The notes beneath the pieces are model-generated. The model was given only the letters and a program-made list of their open reading frames with translations, did not search any database and was not told the DNA's origin. 64,000 nt of DNA from Clostridiales bacterium (lineage in GTDB: Bacteria; Bacillota; Clostridia; Saccharofermentanales; Saccharofermentanaceae): assembly GCA_017617525.1 (NCBI GenBank), contig JAFZWA010000053.1:1-64000 (forward strand), in the 5' to 3' direction. Positions within the stretch are counted from its first letter, which is position 1. The number at the start of each line of letters is the position of its first letter. Made by a program: the position numbers and the translations under genes. Shown here one piece after another: positions 8,354 through 17,283 of this stretch.

Positions 8354-9301
8354 TCAGATCTTTTCTCCCTCGAAGTAGGGTTTCTTCTCCTGAACGATCA
8401 TCGTTCCGATACCTTTTCCGGTGAAGATCTCGAGGAGGATACTGTGAGGGATACGTCCATCGATGATGTGGGCACGGCCGACGCCTCGTCGGATCGTATC
8501 CAGGCATCCGTTGACCTTCGGGATCATACCGCCGGTGATGACACCGGACTCGATCATCTCGTGGATATCGGATTCCGTAAGAACGGGAAGTACTTTTTCC
8601 GTACCGTCGGGAAGAACGGCCTTAACGCCCTCGACATCCGTTAATGTCATGAGCTTTTCTGCTTTCAGGGCGACCGCGATCTCAGCGGCAACGGTATCTG
8701 CGTTGATATTATAGCTTTCGCCGTCGGAGCCGACACCGATCGGAGCGACGACCGGGATGTACTCGTCATTGGCGAGAGTGGAGATGACTTTGGTATTGAT
8801 GCTCTTGATCTTGCCTACGAATCCGACGTCGATCGGGTTGCCGTTGGCATCCTCGGTGAGCTTTTCACACTCGATCAGGTGACCGTCGATACCGCTGATA
8901 CCGATGGCTTTTACACCTTTCTGGCCGAGGTAGGATACGATCTCTTTATTGGTCTTACCGACCAGGACCATCTGAGCGACACTCATGACCTTGGCGTCAG
9001 TGACACGCAGGCCGTTCTCGAAACGGGACTCTACGTTTAATGTCTTGAGCATGTTGCTGATGTCCGGTCCGCCGCCGTGAACGAGAACGGGGTTGATGCC
9101 TACGGATTTCAGAAGAGCGATATCGTCCATAACGGAAGACTTCAGCTCATCGTTGACCATGGCGTTACCGCCGTATTTGATGACTACGGTCTTTCCCGCG
9201 AGACTCTGGATGTACGGGAGCGCCTCGATCAGGGTCGCTGCCTTGTTGATCAGTGTCTGCATGTCCCTTCCGACGGTAGGAAGTGTCGTATCCTTTTCCA
9301 T
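8354..9301 (-). CDS. argB: acetylglutamate kinase
   Basis: A 315-aa amino acid kinase that phosphorylates N-acetylglutamate, commonly the arginine-feedback-sensitive step. Visible are the N-terminal [13 protein letters not shown], the substrate loop [15 protein letters not shown], the central [18 protein letters not shown] (ATP-side), and C-terminal [18 protein letters not shown]. The ATG at 9301 is chosen because GGAG stands seven bases upstream and family homology begins soon after; a longer in-frame extension to 9391 crosses the promoter. The N-terminal helix before KYGG fits arginine-sensitive hexameric enzymes. Confidence 0.96.
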   Translation of the reverse strand: MEKDTTLPTVGRDMQTLINKAATLIEALPYIQSLAGKTVVIKYGGNAMVNDELKSSVMDDIALLKSVGINPVLVHGGGPDISNMLKTLNVESRFENGLRVTDAKVMSVAQMVLVGKTNKEIVSYLGQKGVKAIGISGIDGHLIECEKLTEDANGNPIDVGFVGKIKSINTKVISTLANDEYIPVVAPIGVGSDGESYNINADTVAAEIAVALKAEKLMTLTDVEGVKAVLPDGTEKVLPVLTESDIHEMIESGVITGGMIPKVNGCLDTIRRGVGRAHIIDGRIPHSILLEIFTGKGIGTMIVQEKKPYFEGEKI

Positions 9302-9645
9302 AACAAATCTCCAATTAAGTATTATTACTTTTTTATATATAGTCTCGGCAGGCAATCCGGAAAGAGGAAAAACCCCGCCGATTTTGACCATTAATATTTA
9401 TACAGAATACTGAATAAACTTGCATAAAGCAATACCGAGGGGTAAAAATCAGGAAAATTGTACATTCTGCACAAGGTGCCTGTATGAACTCTTGTCAAGT
9501 TGCAACAATCGATGTTGAATTAGTGTCAAAAAAGGCCTCGGATTTTTGGGGATTTTTACGAGTAGTAAGGAAAGTTGGGGCGTGTTATAGTAGTTCCATA
9601 AAGAAAAAGTGCCCCGAATTTCGGCGCACCATTTGGAGGTAAAAA
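9302..9645. other. divergent intergenic region argB / sugar-ABC ATPase gene
   Basis: 344 bp with no convincing gene. It holds the argB promoter and a candidate ARG box on the left. On the right it contains a TATAGT -10-like element (9586-9591) and a short CCGAA/TTCGG hairpin (around 9615-9626) in the probable leader of the ATPase gene. No good -35 was found for the rightward promoter. Confidence 0.6.
9404..9432 (-). promoter_or_regulatory. argB promoter with candidate ARG box in the spacer
   Basis: On the minus strand, -35 TTGCTT (9432-9427), a 17-bp spacer and -10 TATTCT (9409-9404). The spacer reads TATGCAAGTTTATTCAG, an imperfect palindrome of the kind bound by ArgR/AhrC (half-sites like TGAATAA and TTGCATA). 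An arginine repressor bound here would block RNA polymerase directly. ArgR itself is not encoded in this window. Confidence 0.6.
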
Positions 9646-10761
9646 ATGGCAAGTTTATCACTTCAGCATGTTTACAAGAAGTATGAAGGCGGCGTAGTAG
9701 CTGTTTCTGACTTCAACCTTGAGATTTCCGATAAGGAGTTCATCATCCTGGTAGGACCTTCCGGCTGCGGTAAGTCCACAACACTCCGTATGATCGCTGG
9801 TCTCGAAGATATCTCCGAGGGTGAGATCTACATCGAAGATCGTCTGATCAACGACGTACTCCCGAAGGATCGTGATATCGCGATGGTTTTCCAGAACTAC
9901 GCTCTCTATCCGCACATGACAGTATTCGATAACATGGCATTCGGTCTTAAGCTCCGTAAGGTAGCTCGTGATGAGATCAAGCGCCGCGTTCAGGAAGCTG
10001 CTAAGATCCTCGAGATCGAGCACCTCCTCGACAGAAAGCCGAAGGCTCTCTCCGGTGGTCAGCGTCAGCGTGTTGCTCTCGGCCGTGCTATCGTTCGTGA
10101 CCCGAAGGTCTTCCTCATGGACGAGCCGCTGTCCAACCTCGACGCTAAGCTCCGTGTTCAGATGCGTGTTGAGATCACAAAGCTCCACCAGAGACTGCAG
10201 ACAACAATCATCTACGTTACACACGACCAGACAGAGGCTATGACCATGGGTACTCGTATCGTAGTTATGAAGGATGGCTTCATCCAGCAGGTTGACTCCC
10301 CGACGGAGCTCTACGACAACCCGGTTAACACATTCGTAGCTGGATTTATCGGTATGCCGCCGATGAACTTCATCAACGCAATGATCCAGGTTGAAGGCGA
10401 CGACGTTTACGTTGCATTCGAGAACACAAGCATTAAGCTCGCTGAGCGTTACTGCGTACCGGAAGTTATCGAGCGTGACGGAACAGAAGTTATCTTCGGT
10501 GTTCGTCCTGAGGCTCTCACAGATGACGGTACTTACGTATCCATGCATCCGGAATCTGCATTCTCCGCAGACGTCGACGTTGTCGAGATGCTCGGTGCAG
10601 AAACATATCTCTACGTAACAGTTAACGGTTCTCTCCCGCTGACAGCAAGAGTAGACCCGACAACATCCGAATCCCGTGTAGGTGAGGTTGTTGACATCGC
10701 TGTTGACGCTAACCGTATCCACCTCTTCGATAAGGATACTGAGCAGAGCATTATTTCCTAA
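9646..10761 (+). CDS. sugar ABC transporter ATP-binding protein (MsmK/UgpC type)
   Basis: A 371-aa ATPase that powers carbohydrate-uptake ABC transporters of the CUT1 class. Walker A GPSGCGKSTT, Q-loop FQNYALYPHMTV, signature LSGGQRQRVALGRA, Walker B VFLMDEPLSNLDAKLR and H-loop YVTHDQTEAMTMG are intact, and a TOBE-like regulatory domain fills about residues 240-371. Codon use is highly biased, suggesting strong expression. No permease or sugar-binding protein gene is adjacent, so it is probably a shared ATPase serving several transporters, as MsmK does in other Gram-positives. GGAGG precedes the ATG, and a strong terminator follows. Confidence 0.93.
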   Translation: MASLSLQHVYKKYEGGVVAVSDFNLEISDKEFIILVGPSGCGKSTTLRMIAGLEDISEGEIYIEDRLINDVLPKDRDIAMVFQNYALYPHMTVFDNMAFGLKLRKVARDEIKRRVQEAAKILEIEHLLDRKPKALSGGQRQRVALGRAIVRDPKVFLMDEPLSNLDAKLRVQMRVEITKLHQRLQTTIIYVTHDQTEAMTMGTRIVVMKDGFIQQVDSPTELYDNPVNTFVAGFIGMPPMNFINAMIQVEGDDVYVAFENTSIKLAERYCVPEVIERDGTEVIFGVRPEALTDDGTYVSMHPESAFSADVDVVEMLGAETYLYVTVNGSLPLTARVDPTTSESRVGEVVDIAVDANRIHLFDKDTEQSIIS

Positions 10762-10788
10762 TTGGGAACAAGTGAGATAACATATGCG

Positions 10789-10824
10789 AAGAACCGCCCC
10801 GATTCGTCGGGGCGGTTCTTTTTT
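10789..10824 (+). terminator. rho-independent terminator after the sugar-ABC ATPase
   Basis: Perfect 12-bp GC-rich stem GAACCGCCCCGA/TCGGGGCGGTTC with TTCG tetraloop (10791-10818), followed by six T. A textbook terminator. Confidence 0.95.
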
Positions 10825-10960
10825 GTGTGAAAGATCAAAAACAGGTGCGAATGTTGCAAGATTTTCGTGAAAAGTTTAAGATAAGTAAGATAGCGACAAC
10901 TATGGGGCGTTTGAAGTCCGATACCGCATAACAATTGACGAAAGAGAAAAGGTGAAGCGT

Positions 10961-12058
10961 ATGGAAGAATTGAAGAAATGTATGCGCGAAGCAAAGAAGA
11001 TCCTCGATCTTACTGTTGGTGTCATGGATACCTCGGGAATGGTCGTAGCCTGCACCGATCCGGCATGGGAAGGTATTGAAGATTCCAGTGCCAGAGCTGT
11101 TCTCCTTTCGGATGAGTTATTTTCGAGTACGGCAGGAAAGACCTACATGAAGATCGTGATCGGTGACGCGACCCAGTACATTGCTTTCATCAGCGGTGTC
11201 GACGCTGTCGCAAGAACCTATCTCGAACTCGTCACACAGTGGATCAAAGCCGCTATGCGTGAGAGAAACACAGACGTTGAACGCGAAACATTCATCAAGA
11301 ATGTTCTTCTCGATAACGAACTTCCGGGTGATATCCCGCTGAAGGCAAGAGAGTACAAGATCCCGTTCGCTACCCGCCGTATCGTCTTCATGGTACAGGT
11401 CAGCAAGAATGACGGCGTCGAGTGCCTGGAGATCCTGCAGAACCTTTTCCCGGATACGAAGTCTCAGATGGTCGTTGCCATGGATGAAGAGACGATCGTA
11501 CTCGTTATGGATCTCGGCGAGAACCTCGACAGCTATCTTAAAGAAGTAAGTAACACGATCCTGGATAACCTCAACGCGGAATCCATGATCCGCGCGCATG
11601 TCGGTATCGGTATGCCGGCGCAGACATTGCGTGATATCGCGAAGTCCTACCGTGAAGCTACTCTGGCGCTTCACGTCGGCAGCATCTTCGAGAGCGACCA
11701 GTTCATCATGCGCTATGATAAGCTCGGCCTCGGACGTCTGATCTATCAGCTCCCGTCCACGCTCTGCAACATGTTCTTAAATGAAGTATTCCCGAAGGGT
11801 GCTTACGAGTCCCTCGATTCGGATACACTGGTGACGATCCAGAGCTTCTTCGAAAACAACCTCAACGGTTCCGAGACTTCAAGAAAACTCTTCGTTCACC
11901 GTAATACTCTCGTATATCGTCTGGATAAGGTTCAGAAGATCACAGGTCTCGACCTTAGAAGTTTCGACGACGCAGTTCTGTTTAAACTGGCCGCGATGGT
12001 ACGTGCTTACCTCGAAAAAGTTGAGAAGAACGGCGAGGGTGGAAATCTCAACTGGTAA
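10961..12058 (+). CDS. PucR/CdaR-family transcriptional regulator
   Basis: A 365-aa protein. The C-terminal 60 residues hold the PucR-type HTH: FFENNLNGSETSRKLFVHRN followed by TLVYRLDKVQKITGLDL, ending in the typical FDDAVLFKLAAMVR helix. The middle (about 110-270) resembles the GGDEF-like ligand region of CdaR relatives, and the N-terminus (about 8-100) looks like a small sensor domain (LTVGVMDTSGMVVACTD). The ATG at 10961 is preferred because GGTGA stands six bases upstream; an in-frame GTG at 10952 lacks a site. The neighbouring sugar-ABC ATPase suggests carbohydrate control, but no ligand can be named. Confidence 0.85.
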   Translation: MEELKKCMREAKKILDLTVGVMDTSGMVVACTDPAWEGIEDSSARAVLLSDELFSSTAGKTYMKIVIGDATQYIAFISGVDAVARTYLELVTQWIKAAMRERNTDVERETFIKNVLLDNELPGDIPLKAREYKIPFATRRIVFMVQVSKNDGVECLEILQNLFPDTKSQMVVAMDEETIVLVMDLGENLDSYLKEVSNTILDNLNAESMIRAHVGIGMPAQTLRDIAKSYREATLALHVGSIFESDQFIMRYDKLGLGRLIYQLPSTLCNMFLNEVFPKGAYESLDSDTLVTIQSFFENNLNGSETSRKLFVHRNTLVYRLDKVQKITGLDLRSFDDAVLFKLAAMVRAYLEKVEKNGEGGNLNW

Positions 12059-12076
12059 CGTAAGGAAAGAAACACT

Positions 12077-13129
12077 TTGATTCGTTTTGAAAATGTACAC
12101 AAGACATACAAGACCGGCACGGATGCCCTCCGCGGAGTGACATTCAGTATCCGTGACGGCGAGTTTGTGTTTGTCATCGGAAAAAGCGGCTCCGGAAAGT
12201 CTACCCTGATGAAGTGCATCACCCGTGAGGAGAAGCCGACAGAGGGTATGGTCATCATCGACAAATACTGTATTTCCAAGATGCCGCGCGCACTGGTCCC
12301 GATCCTGAGAAGACAGATCGGCATCATCTATCAGGATTTCCGCCTGATCGAAACCAAGACAGTAAGAGAGAATATCGCGTTTGCCGGTGAGATCATCGGT
12401 GTTCCGAGGAAAAAGCTCATGCAGATGGTCGACATCGTGCTGGGTGCCGTCGGACTACGCGATAAAGCAGATTCACTCCCGCAGGAACTTTCCGGTGGTG
12501 AGCAGCAGCGTGTCGCGATCGCGAGAGCCATGCTCAACAGCCCGAAGCTGATCGTCGCCGACGAGCCGACGGGAAACCTCGACCCGGAAACCTCCGAATC
12601 CATCATGGCACTTCTCAGTGAGATCAACAGAACAGGCACGACCGTTATCGTATGTACCCACGACAGCAACCTCGTCGACCGTATGAAAAAGCGCGTTATC
12701 GAAGTCGATGACGGCCTGATCATCCGTGACGAGAAGGGTTCCGGATATACCGCGGAAGAAAAGCATTCACTCCCGCAGTCCATGATCGACGAGTTCGTGC
12801 CGGAAGTCGTATCGCTTTCCGAGATCACCGGCGTACAGGAACCTGCCAAGGAAGAAAAGAAAGAAGAACCGCTTCCGGAATTCCCGTCTGAAGAGACAGA
12901 GGTAAAAGAAGAGAAGAAGCCGGCCAAGGTCGAAGAAAAGATCACCGTGGTCGCGACTCCTTCGCCCAAGAAAGAGAAAAAAGCAGAGAAAAAGGAAGCT
13001 AAGAAGGAAGAAAAGAAAGACGAGAAGAAAGACGAGAAGCTTCCGCCGAAGAAAAATGAGGATCCGGACTTTCCGTCTGACGAGGACCCTGATTTTCCGT
13101 CGGAGATCAAGGAGGATAAGGACAAATGA
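12077..13129 (+). CDS. ftsE: cell-division ATP-binding protein FtsE with long charged tail
   Basis: A 350-aa protein; the first 225 or so residues are a normal FtsE: Walker A VIGKSGSGKST (35-43), Q-loop IIYQDFRLIE, signature LSGGEQQRVAIARAM, Walker B LIVADEPTGNLD. FtsE with FtsX forms the membrane complex that activates peptidoglycan hydrolases at division. FtsE usually ends near residue 230; here about 120 further residues are rich in Lys, Glu and Pro, with near-repeats EDPDFPSD and EDPDFPSE at the end. The start is TTG, 7 bases after AAGGAAAG. It overlaps ftsX by ATGA, indicating translational coupling. Confidence 0.95.
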   Translation: MIRFENVHKTYKTGTDALRGVTFSIRDGEFVFVIGKSGSGKSTLMKCITREEKPTEGMVIIDKYCISKMPRALVPILRRQIGIIYQDFRLIETKTVRENIAFAGEIIGVPRKKLMQMVDIVLGAVGLRDKADSLPQELSGGEQQRVAIARAMLNSPKLIVADEPTGNLDPETSESIMALLSEINRTGTTVIVCTHDSNLVDRMKKRVIEVDDGLIIRDEKGSGYTAEEKHSLPQSMIDEFVPEVVSLSEITGVQEPAKEEKKEEPLPEFPSEETEVKEEKKPAKVEEKITVVATPSPKKEKKAEKKEAKKEEKKDEKKDEKLPPKKNEDPDFPSDEDPDFPSEIKEDKDK

Positions 13130-14025
13130 GTATCCGCGCGTTTTGGAATTCTTTAAAAGAAGGCGTTCAGGGTATCATCCGTCACCCTCTGGTCACGGTC
13201 GCCTCGATTTCCACGATCCTTCTGATGCTTCTTCTGATGTCGGTATTTTTCATCTTCTCGGCGAATGCCAGATATCTGATGAAGAAGGTCGGTCAGCAGC
13301 CGCCGATCGAAGTATATATGAAGCTCGGCTGCACACAGGAACAGATGGACATGCTCGTTGAGTACCTGCAGGGAAACCCGCAGCAGATCAAGGGTTATCA
13401 GGGTCTTTCTCCGGAACAGAACTATGAGCGTTTCAGAAAAGATCTCGGTGACAGCGCGTCCATCCTTGATGATTTTGATTACAATACCTATCTTCCGTAC
13501 ACGGTCACGGTTCAGCTGACAGATCCTGCGTACGCGGATGAAGTCGTCATGCGACTTCAGGCGATCCCCGGCATCGAAAAGGTCATGCAGGAAAGCCACG
13601 TCATGAAATTCCTGACAAGCGCGACGAAAACGGTAAATGTAGCGACGGTCGTTTCGTTTATCGTTCTTTTCGTGATCTCGCTTTTCATCATCTCCAACAT
13701 GGTTCGTATTTCTGTTTATTCACGAGCCACGGAGATCGCGATCATGAAATTCGTAGGTGCCACGAACGGATACATCCGTCTGCCGTACGTTGTTGAAGGA
13801 GCGCTTGTCGGTATGGTCAGTGCTTTTTGCGCGTGGGGAATCACTCATGCCGCTTATAGCGCGATCTATGAGCGCGCGATGAGAAATGTTGATCCTTCGA
13901 GCATCTACTCGATCCTGACGATGAAGTCCCTGTCGATTTCTGTTCTGGTCCTTTGCCTGGCAAGCGGCGTGATCATCGGTTCCATCGGAAGTGGCATCGC
14001 CGTACGAAAGTACGTAAAGGTCTGA
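13126..14025 (+). CDS. ftsX: cell-division permease-like protein FtsX
   Basis: A 299-aa protein with the FtsX layout: one N-terminal membrane helix (about 19-45), an extracellular domain (about 46-170) beginning QQPPIEVYMKL, and three C-terminal helices (about 172-196, 218-243, 268-292). The cytoplasmic turn SVYSRATEIAIMKFVGATNG before the third helix is the family hallmark that contacts FtsE. The extracellular loop is where FtsX recruits hydrolases such as PcsB or EnvC, and a coiled-coil M23 protein is encoded next. It overlaps ftsE by 4 bp and is 13 bp from the next gene. Confidence 0.96.
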   Translation: MSIRAFWNSLKEGVQGIIRHPLVTVASISTILLMLLLMSVFFIFSANARYLMKKVGQQPPIEVYMKLGCTQEQMDMLVEYLQGNPQQIKGYQGLSPEQNYERFRKDLGDSASILDDFDYNTYLPYTVTVQLTDPAYADEVVMRLQAIPGIEKVMQESHVMKFLTSATKTVNVATVVSFIVLFVISLFIISNMVRISVYSRATEIAIMKFVGATNGYIRLPYVVEGALVGMVSAFCAWGITHAAYSAIYERAMRNVDPSSIYSILTMKSLSISVLVLCLASGVIIGSIGSGIAVRKYVKV

Positions 14026-14038
14026 TGAGGTAACTGCC

Positions 14039-15412
14039 ATGGTTTTCAGAAACAGCAGAATCAAAACAGTTATAGCTTTAGCTTTATGTTCCTCGATCAT
14101 CTTCGGCACGGTGTCTTTCCTTTCCAAAGTTCCGGTCAAGGCGGTCGACAGAGGCTTTTTGTCCTACACGCCTTCCCAGCAGGATATCGATGACGCGAAG
14201 AAGAAGCGCGCCGAAGCAAAGCAGAAAGCAGATGAAGCTTCGAACCGAGTCAGTGAACTTCAGCAGGAAAAGAGCCAGCTTTCCGGAGAACTTGCGGAAC
14301 TTAAGGGTTTAAGTGACGAGCAGATGGCGCAGTACAGAGAGATCTCCGAGGAATACGCGGCCGCGCTGATCGCCAAGCAGGAAGCGCTTGACGCGTATAT
14401 CGATTCTCAGGAAAACCTTCTCAATAAGAGACAGGAGTATGCCGAGAGGATCGGTATCATGTTCGCTTATGAGAATAAGTCCACACTGGAGATCCTTCTG
14501 TCTTCCGACTCTCTCGCGGGTTTCTTTACGAACCTCGAACTGATCTCCCTGATCGGTGATGCCGATCTTCAGATGATCGACCAGCTCACGATCGCGATGG
14601 ATGACGCTGAACTGAAAAATGAACTGGCGCTCCAGGAAGCGGAAGACATGCAGGCGATCGCCGACCAGAAGATGGCGGAACTGAAAGAACTTGAAGGCCG
14701 TATCGGTGTGACCGAAGCGGCTTTGGAAGACACATCATCTTCTCTTTCCAGATGGCAGCAGAAGGAAGACGAATTCCAGGCAGAGGCCGATCGTCTTGAC
14801 GATGAGATCCGTGAACTGCAAAGACAAAGAGAAGAAGAGGAGAGAAGACAGGCTTCTCTGACCGCGACAGCGGCGGCAAAGAGAGCGGCTGAAACGAAGA
14901 CGGCGACTCCGACTACGAAACCGAGCGGTTCCGGAAATTCCGGAGGCGGCAACAGCGGTGGTGGCAACAGCGGCGGCGGATCGGCACCGGTCGGAGCCAA
15001 GATGACATGGCCCTATCCGGGCGATTATACCGTTTACTCTCCGTATGGTATGCGTTACCATCCGGTATATCACTATGACAAGATGCACTGGGGAGTTGAC
15101 CTCGGCGGTTCTTACGGCAACCCGATCGTAGCCGCGGCTGATGGTACGGTCATCAAAGTCGATGAACCGGTCGAAGGACAGAACACCGGATCGGTCAACT
15201 ACGGAAACTATTGCGTTATCGATCACGGAAACGGTATCACGACATGCTATGCTCACTGCCGTGATGTCTATGTTTCCGTCGGCGACAAGGTATCGGCCGG
15301 TCAGACGATCGCGGAATGCGGCAGTACCGGTACTTCCACAGGCCCGCACCTCCACTTTGAAGTCAGAGTCAACGGCCAGAAAGTCGACCCGGTTCCTTAT
15401 ATCAAAGGATAA
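14039..15412 (+). CDS. coiled-coil M23 (LytM) murein hydrolase, PcsB/EnvC-like
   Basis: A 457-aa secreted protein. A signal or anchor peptide (about 8-35) is followed by a long coiled coil (about 45-285, heptads rich in Glu, Lys, Gln, Ala), a Gly/Ser-rich linker (about 300-320), and a C-terminal M23 peptidase domain. The zinc ligands are all present: His of GMRYHPVYHY, HWGVDLGG (HxxxD), and GPHLHFEV (HxH). I infer that FtsEX drives this enzyme at the septum, as for PcsB in streptococci and EnvC or RipC elsewhere, because it directly follows ftsX. The domain order is like EnvC, with an apparently active LytM domain. Confidence 0.92.
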   Translation: MVFRNSRIKTVIALALCSSIIFGTVSFLSKVPVKAVDRGFLSYTPSQQDIDDAKKKRAEAKQKADEASNRVSELQQEKSQLSGELAELKGLSDEQMAQYREISEEYAAALIAKQEALDAYIDSQENLLNKRQEYAERIGIMFAYENKSTLEILLSSDSLAGFFTNLELISLIGDADLQMIDQLTIAMDDAELKNELALQEAEDMQAIADQKMAELKELEGRIGVTEAALEDTSSSLSRWQQKEDEFQAEADRLDDEIRELQRQREEEERRQASLTATAAAKRAAETKTATPTTKPSGSGNSGGGNSGGGNSGGGSAPVGAKMTWPYPGDYTVYSPYGMRYHPVYHYDKMHWGVDLGGSYGNPIVAAADGTVIKVDEPVEGQNTGSVNYGNYCVIDHGNGITTCYAHCRDVYVSVGDKVSAGQTIAECGSTGTSTGPHLHFEVRVNGQKVDPVPYIKG

Positions 15413-15416
15413 GAAT

Positions 15417-16226
15417 ATGTCAGCCTACGATTTTTTAGCGGTATATTATGACGCGTTCCAGAAGGATCTCGATCCGGCCGAATGGGCGGATTTTGTAGAT
15501 CAGATCGCGCGACGCTACGGAAAAAAGACCGGCGACGGCGAAAAAGGAAAACTCCTTCTTTGTGACCTCGGATGCGGTACCGGCCTTGTGACCTCCGAGT
15601 TATCCAAGCGTGGCTATGACACGATCGGTGTCGACAATTCTCCCTGCATGCTCGATCAGGCCAGAAGCAACGCCGGCCCGAGATCGAAGATCCTGTGGCT
15701 TTTGCAGGATATGACCAAGCTCGATCTTTTCGGATCCGCGGACATTTTCGTTTGCCTTCTGGATACCGTAAACCATATTACCGATCGAAAAGCACTGGAG
15801 AAGCTTTTCGGTTCTTTCTCGAATTTTCTCAATCCCGGCGGCCTTTTCATTTTCGATGTCGCCACGAAGAAGCATTTCGAGGAGACGCTTTCCGATAATT
15901 TCTTCTATCTGATAGAAGATGATTTTACGATCCTGTGGGAAAATGACTACGATCCGAAAACGAAGCTCAATACGGCTTCTCTTACGATGTTCGGGACTGA
16001 AGACGGAGAAATCTATTCCCGCTGCGACGAAGATATCGTCGAGCGTTACTATTCAGATGAAGAGATCCGCGAGATCGTTTCTAAATACGGTCTGGAAGTC
16101 GCGGGTGTCTTCGGCGACTTAAAGAAGAGAAAGCCGAACGATAAAGACGAGAGGATCTTCTATTGCGTCAGAAGACCTATGGATGTATTATCTTCCTCTG
16201 AGAAAGAAAGTAAGAAACGGAGATAA
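15417..16226 (+). CDS. class I SAM-dependent methyltransferase
   Basis: A 269-aa protein. Motif I LLLCDLGCGTGLVTSELSKR binds S-adenosylmethionine; the acidic motif II TIGVDNSPCML and motif III LQDMTKLDLFGSADIFVCLL follow in normal order. The N-terminal SAYDFLAVYYDAFQKDL is like small methyltransferases in Clostridia of unknown substrate. The ATG at 15417 lies 4 bp after the M23 stop and removes a long spurious N-terminus that would overlap that gene. An AAAAGCAC motif occurs at 15788. The substrate (protein, tRNA or metabolite) cannot be told. Confidence 0.87.
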   Translation: MSAYDFLAVYYDAFQKDLDPAEWADFVDQIARRYGKKTGDGEKGKLLLCDLGCGTGLVTSELSKRGYDTIGVDNSPCMLDQARSNAGPRSKILWLLQDMTKLDLFGSADIFVCLLDTVNHITDRKALEKLFGSFSNFLNPGGLFIFDVATKKHFEETLSDNFFYLIEDDFTILWENDYDPKTKLNTASLTMFGTEDGEIYSRCDEDIVERYYSDEEIREIVSKYGLEVAGVFGDLKKRKPNDKDERIFYCVRRPMDVLSSSEKESKKRR

Positions 16227-16231
16227 CTAAG

Positions 16232-17143
16232 ATGGATGATTTCTATCTGGCACCGGGTTCTCCGATGGATGACTCGGATTATATCGTGACTGCCACGGCG
16301 CTTTCCGGAAAGGTAAGGGCGCTTGCGATCCGTTCCACGAATCTGGTAAAAGAAGCGCTTCGGATCCATAACACATCCCCTGTCGCGACGGCTGCTCTCG
16401 GAAGATTTCTGACGGGAACGCTTTTCCTTGCCGATACGCTGAAGGGTGACGGCGACTCTCTTACGACCAATATCCGTTCCGACGGTCCTTTGCAGGGAAT
16501 GACCGCGGTCGCGGATTCTCACGGAAACGTCAGAGGCTACTGTCTGGAGCCTGTAGTCGAGACCACATATCACCGCCCCGGAAAACTCAATGTCGGAGCC
16601 GCTGTCGGAAACGGCAAACTTACCGTCGTCAAGGATTTCGGTCTGAAAGAACCATATGTCGGACAGGTCGAACTGGTCTCCGGCGAGATCGCCGAGGATT
16701 TCACCTATTATCTTGCGTCTTCCGAGCAGACACCTTCGATCGTATCTTTGGGTGTCGGCATTGACGCCAACGGCGTAACATGCGCCGGAGGTTTCATGGT
16801 GCAGCTCCTTCCCGGTGCGGATGAGGAAACGATCGAGTATCTCGAAAACCGCGTAAGCGGAGGTTTTCCGGATGTGACTTTCCTTCTTACCGAGGGGATG
16901 AATCCCGAAAAGATCCTCGATATGTTCCTGGGCGATAAGGACATCTGCTTCCTTCAGGGAAGAAAAGTGGCCTATAAATGCAACTGCAGCAGGGACAGAA
17001 TGGAAAGAAACCTCATGGCGATCGGCAAGAAAGACCTTACCGAATTGTCCGAGGATCCGAACGGCATCGATCTGGAATGTCATTTCTGTGATCAGAAGTA
17101 TCACTTTTCGCAGGAAGATGTTCTCGGCATGCTCGGGGAATAA
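16232..17143 (+). CDS. hslO: redox-regulated chaperone Hsp33
   Basis: A 303-aa cytosolic holdase chaperone switched on by oxidation. The four zinc-binding Cys form C250-x-C252 and C283-x-x-C286 (YKCNC and ECHFC), the reduced, inactive state. The N-terminal core carries GALxRxLTG-like ALGRFLTGTLF and GNVRGYCLEP. Length is normal. It starts 5 bp after the methyltransferase gene and ends about 130 bp before the promoter of the ribosomal cluster. Confidence 0.97.
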   Translation: MDDFYLAPGSPMDDSDYIVTATALSGKVRALAIRSTNLVKEALRIHNTSPVATAALGRFLTGTLFLADTLKGDGDSLTTNIRSDGPLQGMTAVADSHGNVRGYCLEPVVETTYHRPGKLNVGAAVGNGKLTVVKDFGLKEPYVGQVELVSGEIAEDFTYYLASSEQTPSIVSLGVGIDANGVTCAGGFMVQLLPGADEETIEYLENRVSGGFPDVTFLLTEGMNPEKILDMFLGDKDICFLQGRKVAYKCNCSRDRMERNLMAIGKKDLTELSEDPNGIDLECHFCDQKYHFSQEDVLGMLGE

Positions 17144-17248
17144 AAAAGAAGAAGGCTCCGAAATGCCGTTAAAATGCCCGTTTTCGGCGACGGGATTTCG
17201 GAAAAGTCCTTTTTTAGGCAAAAAAATCACAATTTTTGAAAATAGTGC

Positions 17249-17277
17249 TTGCAAACACTTGATATGCGCTGTATAAT
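17249..17277 (+). promoter_or_regulatory. promoter of the S10 ribosomal operon
   Basis: TTGCAA (17249-17254), 17-bp spacer, TATAAT (17272-17277). Transcription would start near 17284, right at the first hairpin of the leader and about 270 bp before rpsJ. Confidence 0.8.
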
Positions 17278-17283
17278 CTTTCC

